Source of the DNA: GCA-2697345 sp045565015
GTDB taxonomy: Bacteria > Pseudomonadota > Alphaproteobacteria > Rhodobacterales > Rhodobacteraceae
Assembly (NCBI GenBank): GCA_045565015.1
Contig: JBJLGD010000035.1
Location: forward strand, 1-27,404
Direction of reading: 5' to 3'
Length of the DNA: 27,404 nt
The translations under genes and the position numbers were made by a program. Each line of letters opens with the position of its first letter. The first letter of the stretch is position 1. The notes beneath the pieces were generated by a model. The model was not told the DNA's origin. It did not search any database and saw nothing but the letters and a program-made list of their open reading frames with translations. Positions 16,480-23,654 of this stretch are shown piece by piece.

Positions 16480-17739
16480 GTGCTGAATGATAATGAAAAA
16501 CTCTCAGGAGTAACAATAATTGGCGGTGGAATCATCGGGGTGTGCTGCGCTCTATCTCTCCTAGAACGAGGCTGTGATGTCACGATAATTGATAAAGATG
16601 AACCAGGGGATGCTACCAGCTTTGGTAATGCTGGCGTAATTTCACACTGGTCGTGCGTTCCACAATGTTTGCCAGGAGTTTGGAAGAGCATACCAAAGTG
16701 GTTACTCGATAAAAATGGGCCATTGAGTTTCAATTTAGACCAACTTCCAACTCTGATTCCTTGGGCTGTTAAATTTTTATCGAACAGTAAAAAAAATAAA
16801 GTTGAACAAATTTCTAATATGATGGAGAAATTAATGTTTGGAAACATAGCTGGGTACCGACATTATTTGAATGGTACTGGGCGAAATGATTTGCTTATTG
16901 ATAGCTGGTATATAAATGTTTTTCGAGGAGACCAAGTCCCTAGACTTGATGATTATGCGTGGAAGCTAAGAATTGATCGTAATGCGCCAGTTAAATTGAT
17001 TGGACAAGGGGAATTACTGGAGCTTGAGCCAGATCTTTCTAAAGACTACCACAGTGCGGTAGTGATTAAAGATCAAAGTAGAACTGTTGATCCAGGAAAT
17101 CTTTGCAAGACTCTTGCAAAAAAAGCGTTTTCAAAAGGTTGTAATTTTAAAAAATTAAAAGTTGACGCAATTAGTAGAAATAAAAATAATACATACCGAC
17201 TGCATTGCGATGGTAGGAACTTCATATCTGAGAAAGTAGTTGTCGCTGCTGGTATATGGTCAGTAGAGTTAATGAAGTCATTGGGGCTAAAAATCCCACT
17301 GATTTCTGAAAGAGGTTATCATGTTGAATTTAGTGATCCGGGAGTGAAATTGAATAACTCCATTATGGATGTTGCAGGGAAGTTTGTGTCAAGCTCAATG
17401 GAGAACGGTATTCGATCAGCTGGTACAACAGAATTCGCTAGTGTAAACTCGAAGCCAAATTTTGAACGAGCCAAATTAATAGAAAAACTGACGATGCAAC
17501 TTCTACCGGGTCTAAATGCGGCTTCAACAAACTATTGGGTTGGATCACGCCCATCATTCCCAGATAGTCTCCCGTCTGTTGGACCAATATCAGGGCTTCC
17601 TAATTTATACTCAGCATTTGGTCATAGCCATTACGGTATGGGAATGGCTCCCGCAACTGGTAAGTTCATTACAAATTATATTATGGAGGAACCACAAAAT
17701 ATTGATCTAACCCCTATAAAATTAGATAGGTTTTTTTAG
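16480..17739 (+). CDS. FAD-dependent D-amino-acid dehydrogenase, DadA-like
   Basis: The 419-residue flavoprotein has an N-terminal Rossmann motif VTIIGGGIIG (GGGIIG at residues 15-20), followed by the DadA-typical DATSFGNAGVIS segment, a central substrate domain, and the C-terminal FAD-binding end VGSRPSFPDSLPSVGPI and GHSHYGMGMAPATG. Family members oxidise D-amino acids to 2-oxo acids and ammonia, passing electrons to the respiratory chain. It would be the step after the D-aminoacylase. The start is GTG, because no ATG precedes the FAD motif in frame and an AAAGG ribosome-binding site sits upstream. It is divergent from lysR and convergent with the MerR gene. A related glycine/sarcosine-type oxidase is the main alternative. 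Confidence 0.85.
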   Translation: MLNDNEKLSGVTIIGGGIIGVCCALSLLERGCDVTIIDKDEPGDATSFGNAGVISHWSCVPQCLPGVWKSIPKWLLDKNGPLSFNLDQLPTLIPWAVKFLSNSKKNKVEQISNMMEKLMFGNIAGYRHYLNGTGRNDLLIDSWYINVFRGDQVPRLDDYAWKLRIDRNAPVKLIGQGELLELEPDLSKDYHSAVVIKDQSRTVDPGNLCKTLAKKAFSKGCNFKKLKVDAISRNKNNTYRLHCDGRNFISEKVVVAAGIWSVELMKSLGLKIPLISERGYHVEFSDPGVKLNNSIMDVAGKFVSSSMENGIRSAGTTEFASVNSKPNFERAKLIEKLTMQLLPGLNAASTNYWVGSRPSFPDSLPSVGPISGLPNLYSAFGHSHYGMGMAPATGKFITNYIMEEPQNIDLTPIKLDRFF

Positions 17740-17789
17740 TGATTCAATAAAAATTATTAGGCGGACATCTCCTCCTTCATATATTGGCT

Positions 17790-18176
17790 TTAAAGCGACA
17801 TTGCTGTTAAAATAGGGCAATTGGGGCGATCGTTCCCCTCACAGAGTTTAGCTAGTGTGCTCAATTCTTTTTTCAATTTTTTTAATTCACCTAATTTAGC
17901 ATCAATTTCAGAAATTTTTTCCAAGGTAAGGCGTTTTACTTCTCTGCTGGGTCTCAACTCATCTTCATAAAGCGATAGCAATTCTCTACACTCTTCGATG
18001 TTAAAATTGAATTTACGTGCATTGCCCACGAATAGGAGTTTAGCCACATCAGACTCCGAGAAATCTCTATATCCGGTTCTTGCATTTACGTAGGGTTTAA
18101 TTATGCCAATATCACTGTAGTAACGAATAGTTTTAACCGTTAGACCTGAAAGTGATGCTGCTTTTCCAATATTCAT
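17790..18176 (-). CDS. Copper-sensing MerR-family regulator, CueR/HmrR-like
   Basis: The 128-residue protein has the MerR winged helix at residues 1-70 (MNIGKAASLSGLTVKTIRYY, then SDIGIIKP), a dimerisation helix to about 110 and the metal loop C112-x7-C120 in CEGNDRPNCPIL. Cys112, Cys120 and Ser77 fall at the same residue numbers as the Cu(I)-binding cysteines and diagnostic serine of E. coli CueR, so Cu(I)/Ag(I)/Au(I) sensing is the best reading. The C-terminal CCHH tail of E. coli CueR is absent. A perfect operator dyad lies 12 nt upstream of its start and inside a plus-strand promoter, so it probably represses itself and activates the copper genes to its right. Confidence 0.9.
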   Translation of the reverse strand: MNIGKAASLSGLTVKTIRYYSDIGIIKPYVNARTGYRDFSESDVAKLLFVGNARKFNFNIEECRELLSLYEDELRPSREVKRLTLEKISEIDAKLGELKKLKKELSTLAKLCEGNDRPNCPILTAMSL

Positions 18177-18183
18177 TTTTCTC

Positions 18184-18214
18184 TTTACTCTCCTGCTACA
18201 GGAGACCTTATGTT
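18184..18214 (+). promoter_or_regulatory. MerR-type promoter with perfect 7-bp operator dyad
   Basis: TCTCCTG at 18189-18195 and CAGGAGA at 18199-18205 form a perfect inverted repeat around CTA. It sits between a -35-like TTTACT (18184-18189) and a -10-like TATGTT (18209-18214) on the plus strand. The spacer is 19 bp, the unusual length characteristic of MerR-activated promoters. It points towards the DUF4396-cytochrome-CopCD genes. Confidence 0.75.
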
Positions 18215-18534
18215 AAAAAATGCGAAAAGTAAATAAAACTAAAATAAAGGTCTGAGTGATTTGTCCCTTGAAAAATATATGATTATTGCGTGCTGCTTAT
18301 TGATTGAGATGTCAATCTTGGGTTCGTTGACAAGAACTGGATTTACTAGTGATCGCCGTGGCGTATTCTCCATTTCTACCATTTTTATTCGTTTAGGTTC
18401 GTATTTCGCCCTCCAAAGAATGCCTTGTGTGACAGGACGTGATTTTGAAAAAAATATTCAAAAATGACCAAATGGTTTTTTTGTTTCAAAACTTTTCGTG
18501 TAACTAACGACGACAATTTAGAAGGAGGTTCCTA
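18215..18534 (+). other. 320-nt leader without a convincing gene
   Basis: Between the MerR promoter and the DUF4396 gene there is an open frame (TTG 18261 or ATG 18279, to 18467; up to 68 residues). It has no ribosome-binding site, its product is not recognisable, and the other frames are broken by stops. It may be an unusually long 5' leader, a decayed gene or a small unknown protein. The strong AAGGAGG at the end belongs to the DUF4396 gene. Confidence 0.4.
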
Positions 18535-18984
18535 ATGGCTTCGACCGTAGCTGGAATATTAACAATAAATTGGCAATGCAGCCACACCTGGAAGAGGGCC
18601 TCAGTTAATACAGCTTGGTGTTTAGCAGGATGTATGATTGGTGATTTTGGTACTATTGCCTACTTTCAAATTACAGGAATACCCTGGCCGGTTTGGGCAA
18701 TTATGTCATTGGCAATTTTTAATGGAATAGTGACATCAATTATGCTTGAAACCATAATTCTCTCAAAGCAAATGATCCTTAGGTTGGCTTTTAAGACAGC
18801 CATCGGCATGTCGCTTGTCTCCATGATCGCGATGGAAGCTGCTATGAATATCACTGACGTTATTCTAACAGGTGGTGCTATTTTGACCTGGTGGGTCATC
18901 CCATTAATGCTAATCGCAGGATTTATAGCACCACTACCCTATAATTATTGGCGCTTAAAAGCGTTAGGTAAAGCGTGTCACTGA
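18535..18984 (+). CDS. DUF4396 membrane protein of the copper module
   Basis: The 149-residue product has about four membrane segments. An N-terminal Cys/His-rich loop (INWQCSHTWKRASVNTAWCL, then AGC) precedes the first helix, and the conserved end is GGAILTWWVIPLMLIAGF, then PLPYNYWRLKALGKACH. I recognise this as the DUF4396 family, which has no proven function. Cys23-Ser-His25, Cys37, Cys41 and the terminal Cys-His could bind a soft metal, which fits its place behind a CueR-like promoter and ahead of cytochrome c and CopC/CopD. The ribosome-binding site (AAGGAGG, 7 nt before ATG) is the best in the window, implying high translation. Confidence 0.75.
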   Translation: MASTVAGILTINWQCSHTWKRASVNTAWCLAGCMIGDFGTIAYFQITGIPWPVWAIMSLAIFNGIVTSIMLETIILSKQMILRLAFKTAIGMSLVSMIAMEAAMNITDVILTGGAILTWWVIPLMLIAGFIAPLPYNYWRLKALGKACH

Positions 18985-19035
18985 GAAAATGTTTCACATT
19001 CTAAAGAGTTTATTTAAAGTTTAAGGAATAAAAGA

Positions 19036-19509
19036 ATGAATAAAACTTATCTTGGGTTGACCGTTGCTATAATGGTATCAGTTGGGTTGATTTATGTTTT
19101 GGCTGCCCCAACAGAAGAAGTTAATGCCTCTGTTATCTTGATGCCGAATGATCAAGCTATCGTCGCTCGAGGAAAAGAGGTCTACGCGCAAAATTGTGCA
19201 TCATGTCATGGAGAAAATCTTAAAGGTCAAGCCGATTGGCAAAAGCGAGATGCTGAAGGTTATCTACCGGCTCCCCCCCACGATATAGATGGGCATACAT
19301 GGCATCATCCCGATAGTTATCTTTTTTCTATGACCAAATATGGCATTGAAAAAATGATAGGTAAGAAATATCCGAACAATATGCCTGCCTATGAGGGTAA
19401 ACTCAGCGATGCTGAAATAATTGCCGTTCTTTCATACATTAAAAATACATGGCCAAAGCGTATCCAGCTGCGACATGATCAAATGAATATGCAAGCAAAT
19501 TCTAAATAA
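19036..19509 (+). CDS. Membrane-anchored or secreted mono-haem cytochrome c
   Basis: The 157-residue protein starts with a hydrophobic signal or anchor (residues 5-24), then a class I cytochrome c domain with the haem motif C54-A-S-C-H58 and a probable axial Met116 in NNMPAY. Between them is a His-rich loop (PPHDIDGHTWHHPDS, His82, 87, 90, 91), and the C-terminal tail HDQMNMQ has His and Met residues that could bind copper. It therefore sits in the periplasm and may transfer electrons to or from copper. The ribosome-binding site AAGGAAT is good. It lies 51 nt after the DUF4396 gene and 12 nt before copC, so it is part of the same operon. Confidence 0.87.
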   Translation: MNKTYLGLTVAIMVSVGLIYVLAAPTEEVNASVILMPNDQAIVARGKEVYAQNCASCHGENLKGQADWQKRDAEGYLPAPPHDIDGHTWHHPDSYLFSMTKYGIEKMIGKKYPNNMPAYEGKLSDAEIIAVLSYIKNTWPKRIQLRHDQMNMQANSK

Positions 19510-19521
19510 TTGGAGAACTTA

Positions 19522-19918
19522 ATGTTTAAAAACTTTCTTATTTTTTTATTACTCTTTTTTCCACTTTCTGCGTTGGCGCATTCCCCACTAGCATCTTTAT
19601 CGCCACCAGACGGAGCTTCTGTGGATCAAAACGCCGTCACAGATAGAGATGGTGTTCAAGTTGCCGGCAAAACTTATTAAAGTTGAGATGCGTAAAATTA
19701 CTGCTAAAAGCAATGGTTCGTTTCTTAGGAAGTTAATCGGTAGTCGCGAGGGTGATGAGGTTACTTTGCGTAAGGACTTTCTTATGAAACTTGCTGAGAA
19801 ACATTTTATCTCAGTGCCGTCATTGACCAGCGGGAATTATTCTGTCGCGTGGCGAGCGATGGGAGAAGATGGCCATGTCATCAAAGGTAATTTTTCCTTT
19901 AAAGTAACCGACAATTAG
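19522..19918 (+). pseudogene. copC: Periplasmic copper-binding protein CopC, single-base frameshift
   Basis: From the ATG at 19522 (good GGAGAA ribosome-binding site) the reading gives a signal peptide ending in ALA-HSP and then SPPDGASVDQ. It then runs out of family sequence and stops at 19680 (52 residues). From about 19632 the next frame continues as CopC: TPSQIEMVFKLPAKLIKVEM to SGNYSVAWRAMGEDGHVIKG and NFSFKV, ending at 19918. Removing one A from the AAAA run at 19628-19631 joins them into a protein of 131 residues, the normal CopC length, with the mature N-terminal His and the GHV His that bind copper in the family. CopC passes copper to CopD, whose gene starts 1 nt later. Either real inactivation, slippage-dependent expression or a sequencing error. 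Confidence 0.85.
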
Positions 19919-19919
19919 C

Positions 19920-20789
19920 ATGGATATTTGGAGTATTACCAACCCTTTTTTGAAGACTCTGCTTTACCTTTCTTTACTTGGAACTGTAGGAACATTGTTA
20001 TTTTCTCTTCATTTTAGTAAATACCAGTCTCTAGCTGGAGTGCGTTACTGTCAGAGTTTGATAAATAAAAGCGCAAGCTTGGGTATAATAGTTTCACTAG
20101 GTACTTTCTTCTCAGTTGCTGGAAATATGGGCGGTGACTTTGTGAGCGCTATCGATATGATTATGTTGCGGCTTGCATTTGAGTCAAAAGTTGGTCTTGC
20201 ATCGTTGATTGCATTGTTAGGCTTTGTAATATTGAGGGTGACAAACAAAAGTACTTCTCAACTTGGTTTCGTTATATCTCTTATTGGTTTGATACTAGTT
20301 TTATTGTCATTTGTAATCAGTGGTCATTCTACTAAAGATGGTTTTATCACGCAAAGTTTGTTGCTTATTCATTTAGTTGGCATATCATATTGGCTTGGCT
20401 CTTTGCTACCATTCAGTTGGATGTGCATATCAGATGATGATGAAAATTTGTACATCATTACACATCGGTTCGGTGTATTAGCCATAGGGTATATTATGGC
20501 TTTGATGATTTCGGGTTTTATATTCGCTTACCACTTGATAGGTAGTTTTTATGCTCTTATCAACACGAGCTATGGCAATGTACTTTTGGCGAAGCTCGTA
20601 GCTGTATTTTTGATATTATCATTAGGGGCTTTGAATAAATTTAAGCTTGTACCGCTACTTATTAAAAACCCCACTGTCGGGGCAAAACGGCTTAGATCTT
20701 CTGTGAATTTCGAAATATTACTTGCTTTAATTATTTTAGGTTTTTCCAGTCTCTTAACTACGTCACTTACATTACCCATGGGTATTTAA
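19920..20789 (+). CDS. copD: Copper-transport membrane protein CopD
   Basis: The 289-residue protein has about eight hydrophobic helices and matches the CopD membrane domain: MLRLAFESKVGLASLIALLG, VISGHSTKDGF, LLLIHLVGISYWLGSLLPF and TSYGNVLLAKLVAVFLILSLG with a following N-K-F-K. The conserved SGHS and HLVGISYW histidines lie near the membrane and are thought to carry copper. CopC and CopD are usually linked to copper uptake to the cytoplasm rather than export. The ATG begins 1 nt after the copC stop, so it depends on copC translation; the copC frameshift could therefore also lower CopD synthesis. Confidence 0.85.
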   Translation: MDIWSITNPFLKTLLYLSLLGTVGTLLFSLHFSKYQSLAGVRYCQSLINKSASLGIIVSLGTFFSVAGNMGGDFVSAIDMIMLRLAFESKVGLASLIALLGFVILRVTNKSTSQLGFVISLIGLILVLLSFVISGHSTKDGFITQSLLLIHLVGISYWLGSLLPFSWMCISDDDENLYIITHRFGVLAIGYIMALMISGFIFAYHLIGSFYALINTSYGNVLLAKLVAVFLILSLGALNKFKLVPLLIKNPTVGAKRLRSSVNFEILLALIILGFSSLLTTSLTLPMGI

Positions 20790-20855
20790 GTGTTTCCTTA
20801 ACATAACTTTCAAAAGTTCAATGTCTCGGGAGTATTAAGGTTCGTCAGCGCTTAG

Positions 20856-20885
20856 ATCAAAAAGTAATCAAGTAATACTTTTGAT
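20856..20885 (+). terminator. Possible weak terminator after copD
   Basis: ATCAAAAAGTA at 20856-20866 pairs with TACTTTTGAT at 20876-20885 with one bulged A. A T-run (TTTTTT) follows about ten bases on. The stem is AU-rich and the T-run is not adjacent, so the call is weak. It lies between the convergent copD and GST genes. Confidence 0.35.
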
Positions 20886-20914
20886 ATTCCAAATTTTTTA
20901 AGAAATAATTTTAG

Positions 20915-21698
20915 CTATTTTGGAATATGCGTCGCTACCCTTGTTGTAACATTTAACGTCAAATATTTTTTATTATTCCAATCAAGAATTGCGTGTTCAT
21001 AGTTTTCTCTTTTTTTGATTTTTGAAAACCAATTAGATAGGTTTTTTCTTTCCTTGAACATAAATGACAAATCTAAATGCTCAAAAGCGTGTCAAATATG
21101 GGGTATAAGATATATCAGCCAAAGAATAATTGTCTCCAGCTAACCATTCATATTGGGATAAATTTTTATCTAGTTTATCAAAAACTTTTAAATATTCATC
21201 TAGGGCATTGGGTAAGTAAGTTGATTCTAAGCCGTTAAAAATCGTATCTTTACTGATATCTCTTCGTTTTTTATCCGGTATCATTTCTATAAGTTTATTG
21301 ATTTCTTCTGTATTATATTTTTCAATAAATTGATGTCTAAACGCAATACATGAGCTAATAATCGCAATAGCCGAATGTAAGGTGTCATCTATTTTTTTAT
21401 TCAATAGACGCATCCTCGCTATGTCGTTCGATTTGCTTGGCCTAAGAGGAACTTTAGTAAACTCGTCCTCCAAATATTCTAGAATAATCGTAGATTCTAT
21501 GACTATTTCATTTCCATAGACCAACGTTGGCACTACACCGTTTTCATTTAACGTATTTATGTATTCTTTTGTTCTTGTTTCACCTTTTCGTAAATCCAAA
21601 TGTTTCCCTACCCACTCCAATTGCTTTTCTTCTAAAGCCAATCGAACTTTTTGAGAACAGCTTGACATATCATTGTGGTATAATTCCAACTGTGGCAT
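20915..21698 (-). pseudogene. Glutathione S-transferase, single-base frameshift near the C-terminus
   Basis: The ORF from 21698 starts as a GST. The thioredoxin fold has MPQLELYHNDMSSCSQKVRL (active Ser/Cys region), the cis-proline NGVVPTL and ES in VIESTII. An all-helical C-terminal domain ends in WLAGDNYSLADISYTPYLTRF, then TGA at 21081. The usual end of a GST is missing there, but the adjacent frame continues it: EHLDLSFMFKERKNLSNWFS, then KIKKRENYEHAILDW, to a TAG at 20915. Removing one base of the AAAA run at 21083-21086 gives a continuous 260-residue protein. The family conjugates glutathione or reduces related substrates in the cytoplasm. The ribosome-binding site AGGT supports the start. 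Without the fix the product is a 205-residue protein lacking the last helices. Confidence 0.85.
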
Positions 21699-21726
21699 AT
21701 TTTGACCTAAATATATTTAAAATTAA

Positions 21727-21758
21727 TAAAAAAACTCTAACTAATCCAAGAGATTAGT
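21727..21758 (-). terminator. Minus-strand stem-loop with T-run upstream of the GST gene
   Basis: ACTAATC at 21740-21746 and GATTAGT at 21752-21758 form a 7-bp stem. On the minus strand it is followed by TAGAG and then seven T (plus-strand A at 21728-21734). It would end transcripts coming from the minus-strand gene at 22156-22446, or act as an attenuator in the GST leader. Confidence 0.45.
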
Positions 21759-21932
21759 GAAAGTCGTTTTATCTATTATTTTTGAGTCTTTTTCTGATGG
21801 GAGTGGTAACTTTTTTATAAAGATATTATTATTTTTTGAGTAAAATAGATTATGGTAAGAATTTCGAATGAAAAGACTCATGAATGGTAGAACCAACCTA
21901 CCAAGACCCAGCTTGATAATTAAGGTAGAGTT

Positions 21933-22061
21933 ATGAAAGGTTTTATAGCATTTACTCTTGTCATTCTTCTATTTTATTTATTTTTAGTAATTAAGGATAC
22001 AGCGATTGATAAATGTTCTGACGAATACATACCATATGCGGAAAATGAGTGTTTAGACTAG
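21933..22061 (+). CDS. Small single-pass membrane protein, 42 aa
   Basis: The ATG at 21933 is preceded by an AAGGTAGAG ribosome-binding site. It opens 42 codons ending in TAG at 22059-22061. The product is MKGFIAFTLVILLFYLFLVI followed by a hydrophilic tail KDTAIDKCSDEYIPYAENECLD: one hydrophobic helix at residues 3-20 and an acidic tail with two cysteines (28 and 40). The N-in helix could place the Cys-containing tail in the periplasm, perhaps as a disulphide loop. No family is recognised. It is the only plus-strand gene between 20789 and 25298, so its expression depends on its own promoter. Confidence 0.5.
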   Translation: MKGFIAFTLVILLFYLFLVIKDTAIDKCSDEYIPYAENECLD

Positions 22062-22155
22062 GTGTGCACTGAAACCTAAAATTACATAAAAAGACGTAAT
22101 CTATATAAGGTTTTGTCGAACGCAGCTATTGCTAGCTCTAAAATTATGAGAATGT

Positions 22156-22446
22156 TCAATATTCCAGTATATCGCCAGTTAAAGGAATAGTATTTTTATC
22201 AATTTCATTATATTCTTCAAGAAGATGCCTCTGCTCGTCTAACCATTTTACACCATTTTTTGCAGTCTCTTCGAGGGTATCTGCATCTCTAATCGCGATT
22301 GCAATTATCTCATCTTTACAACGCATAATGTAATGCGATGGAGGATTAGCAGTTCCTCTATCTCTAGAAAAATTTTTTATAGATTGTACAAATTCATCAA
22401 AATATTCTGGTTTTGGTTTAAAGCGGATAACAGATAATTTTCGCAT
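22156..22446 (-). CDS. Hypothetical protein, possible ABM-like small protein (96 aa)
   Basis: The 96-residue soluble protein begins MRKLSVIRFKPKPEYFDEFV, the strand-then-helix opening typical of antibiotic-biosynthesis-monooxygenase-like (dimeric alpha-beta barrel) proteins. It continues with a strand around DEIIAIAIRD and a helix around TAKNGVKWLDEQRHLLEEY. No catalytic motif is visible and I cannot assign a function. The ribosome-binding site AGAGGA fits this ATG. It lies 120 nt downstream of the second trefoil-like gene on the same strand, so they may share a transcript. Confidence 0.6.
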   Translation of the reverse strand: MRKLSVIRFKPKPEYFDEFVQSIKNFSRDRGTANPPSHYIMRCKDEIIAIAIRDADTLEETAKNGVKWLDEQRHLLEEYNEIDKNTIPLTGDILEY

Positions 22447-22566
22447 TGATTTAGTCCTCTTAAATATTTTAACTTAAGCATCCTAATATTAAAATAATTT
22501 TGTAACACTTAAAAGAGTTAATATCGGTTACTAATTATCTAAATGAACTCTAAAGAAAAAAACGAG

Positions 22567-23127
22567 TTACTCACTTGGTCTTATTCCCCATGATTGATAG
22601 CTTCGCAGTTCTGTTTTGCAATAATCTAACCTTAAGCGTCTAATTTGATGAACTGGTGAACCACCTCTTCCCTTTCTAGCTATGCCAGAGGCAGCAGTTA
22701 CACATAAATTAGCCTGACCTTCAGGTTGTATCAGCCCTTCAGGTGACAGGAAAAACTTTTGAAGCTTTTTGTTATCACATGGGACTAAAGCGAGTGGAGA
22801 GGGTATCTTTACATTTTTTCTTTGCATACAAGAATTAAATGCAGAAACACGAAACCTACCTACTCCCAGCAGATCTCGATCAAATCCTTGATCGACTGCA
22901 ATCGTTCCTTCATATGAGTAACAGGTATGAGCTTGAAGTCCTTTGGAGACAATCGCTCGTGTTTTATAACCTCTAATATCCAAGCAAAAATATCGATCCT
23001 CTTCCAATTTGTTAAGTAAGAAAATTTCTACGATTTGAGAGGTGTTACTCTTGTTTGAATTTGTGGCAAAAGAGACTTGAGAAAAAGTGAATTGAAAAAT
23101 GATAAGCAATAAAATATTTTTACTCAT
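22567..23127 (-). CDS. Secreted six-cysteine trefoil-like protein, paralogue of the one at 505
   Basis: I start at the ATG at 23127 because it follows an AAAGG ribosome-binding site; a longer frame begins at 23154 without one. The 186-residue protein has a signal peptide (MSKNILLLIIFQFTFSQVSFA) and six cysteines at 48, 69, 100, 117, 142 and 170, in three pairs about 17-28 apart. Each pair sits in the same local context as in the protein at 505: FCLDIRG with LQAHTC, SCMQR with LALVPCD, and LCVTA with LDYC. It ends in the aromatic motif YQSWGI. A ricin-type beta-trefoil that binds carbohydrate outside the cytoplasm is the most likely fold, with unknown ligand. Confidence 0.72.
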   Translation of the reverse strand: MSKNILLLIIFQFTFSQVSFATNSNKSNTSQIVEIFLLNKLEEDRYFCLDIRGYKTRAIVSKGLQAHTCYSYEGTIAVDQGFDRDLLGVGRFRVSAFNSCMQRKNVKIPSPLALVPCDNKKLQKFFLSPEGLIQPEGQANLCVTAASGIARKGRGGSPVHQIRRLRLDYCKTELRSYQSWGIRPSE

Positions 23128-23213
23128 AGTTATACCTTTTAAAAATTTATTCATCGTAAATGGCTTTTTGCTTTTAGATGAAATGATACTTAATAATCAC
23201 CTTTATAGATTAG

Positions 23214-23654
23214 CTAGGCTTGCTGGGTGATCCAAACACCTAAAGCCATTACAGAAATGCCTAATGTTCGAACAATTGTTAATGGTGATCCTGTAGACCC
23301 GAAAAGCGCAAAATGATCAATGATTGCAGCACTAACTAATTGCCCAACTAGGACAAAAAAAACTGCATTTCCAACCCCAAATTTTGGCGCTATTGTCGTA
23401 ATAGATAAGATATAAAAAACGATTAGCATGCCAGCAAGGAAAAGATACTTTGGTGCCTCTGAGATTTGTTTTATGGGAAGGTTTGAAGTTATTATCGCGA
23501 TAATAACAATCGTTGAAAATGCGACGCATAACATTACTGCAACAGCAGCTATTGGAGAGCCAATAAACTGTCCAAATTGAGAATTAATTGCTGCTAACAA
23601 TGGCACGCCCAACCCTGCGGCAAACATTATTAAGGCAGATGTTGTGTAAGACAA
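23214..23654 (-). CDS. DMT-superfamily membrane protein, DUF606/YdcZ-like
   Basis: The 146-residue product has about five hydrophobic helices. Its opening MSYTTSALIMFAAGLGVPLL, then AAINSQFGQFIGSPIAAV, and the later VLVGQLVSAAIIDHFALFG match the short DUF606 (YdcZ) half-size EamA/DMT-type transporters. These usually work as dimers in the inner membrane; the solute is unknown. The start is a TTG, with a good GAGG ribosome-binding site 7 nt upstream and no better ATG in the frame. Confidence 0.82.
   Translation of the reverse strand: MSYTTSALIMFAAGLGVPLLAAINSQFGQFIGSPIAAVAVMLCVAFSTIVIIAIITSNLPIKQISEAPKYLFLAGMLIVFYILSITTIAPKFGVGNAVFFVLVGQLVSAAIIDHFALFGSTGSPLTIVRTLGISVMALGVWITQQA

Noticed and set aside
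18261..18467. 68-codon frame behind the copper promoter as a real gene
   Set aside because: TTG or late ATG start without ribosome-binding site, no recognisable motif; kept only as an unexplained leader.
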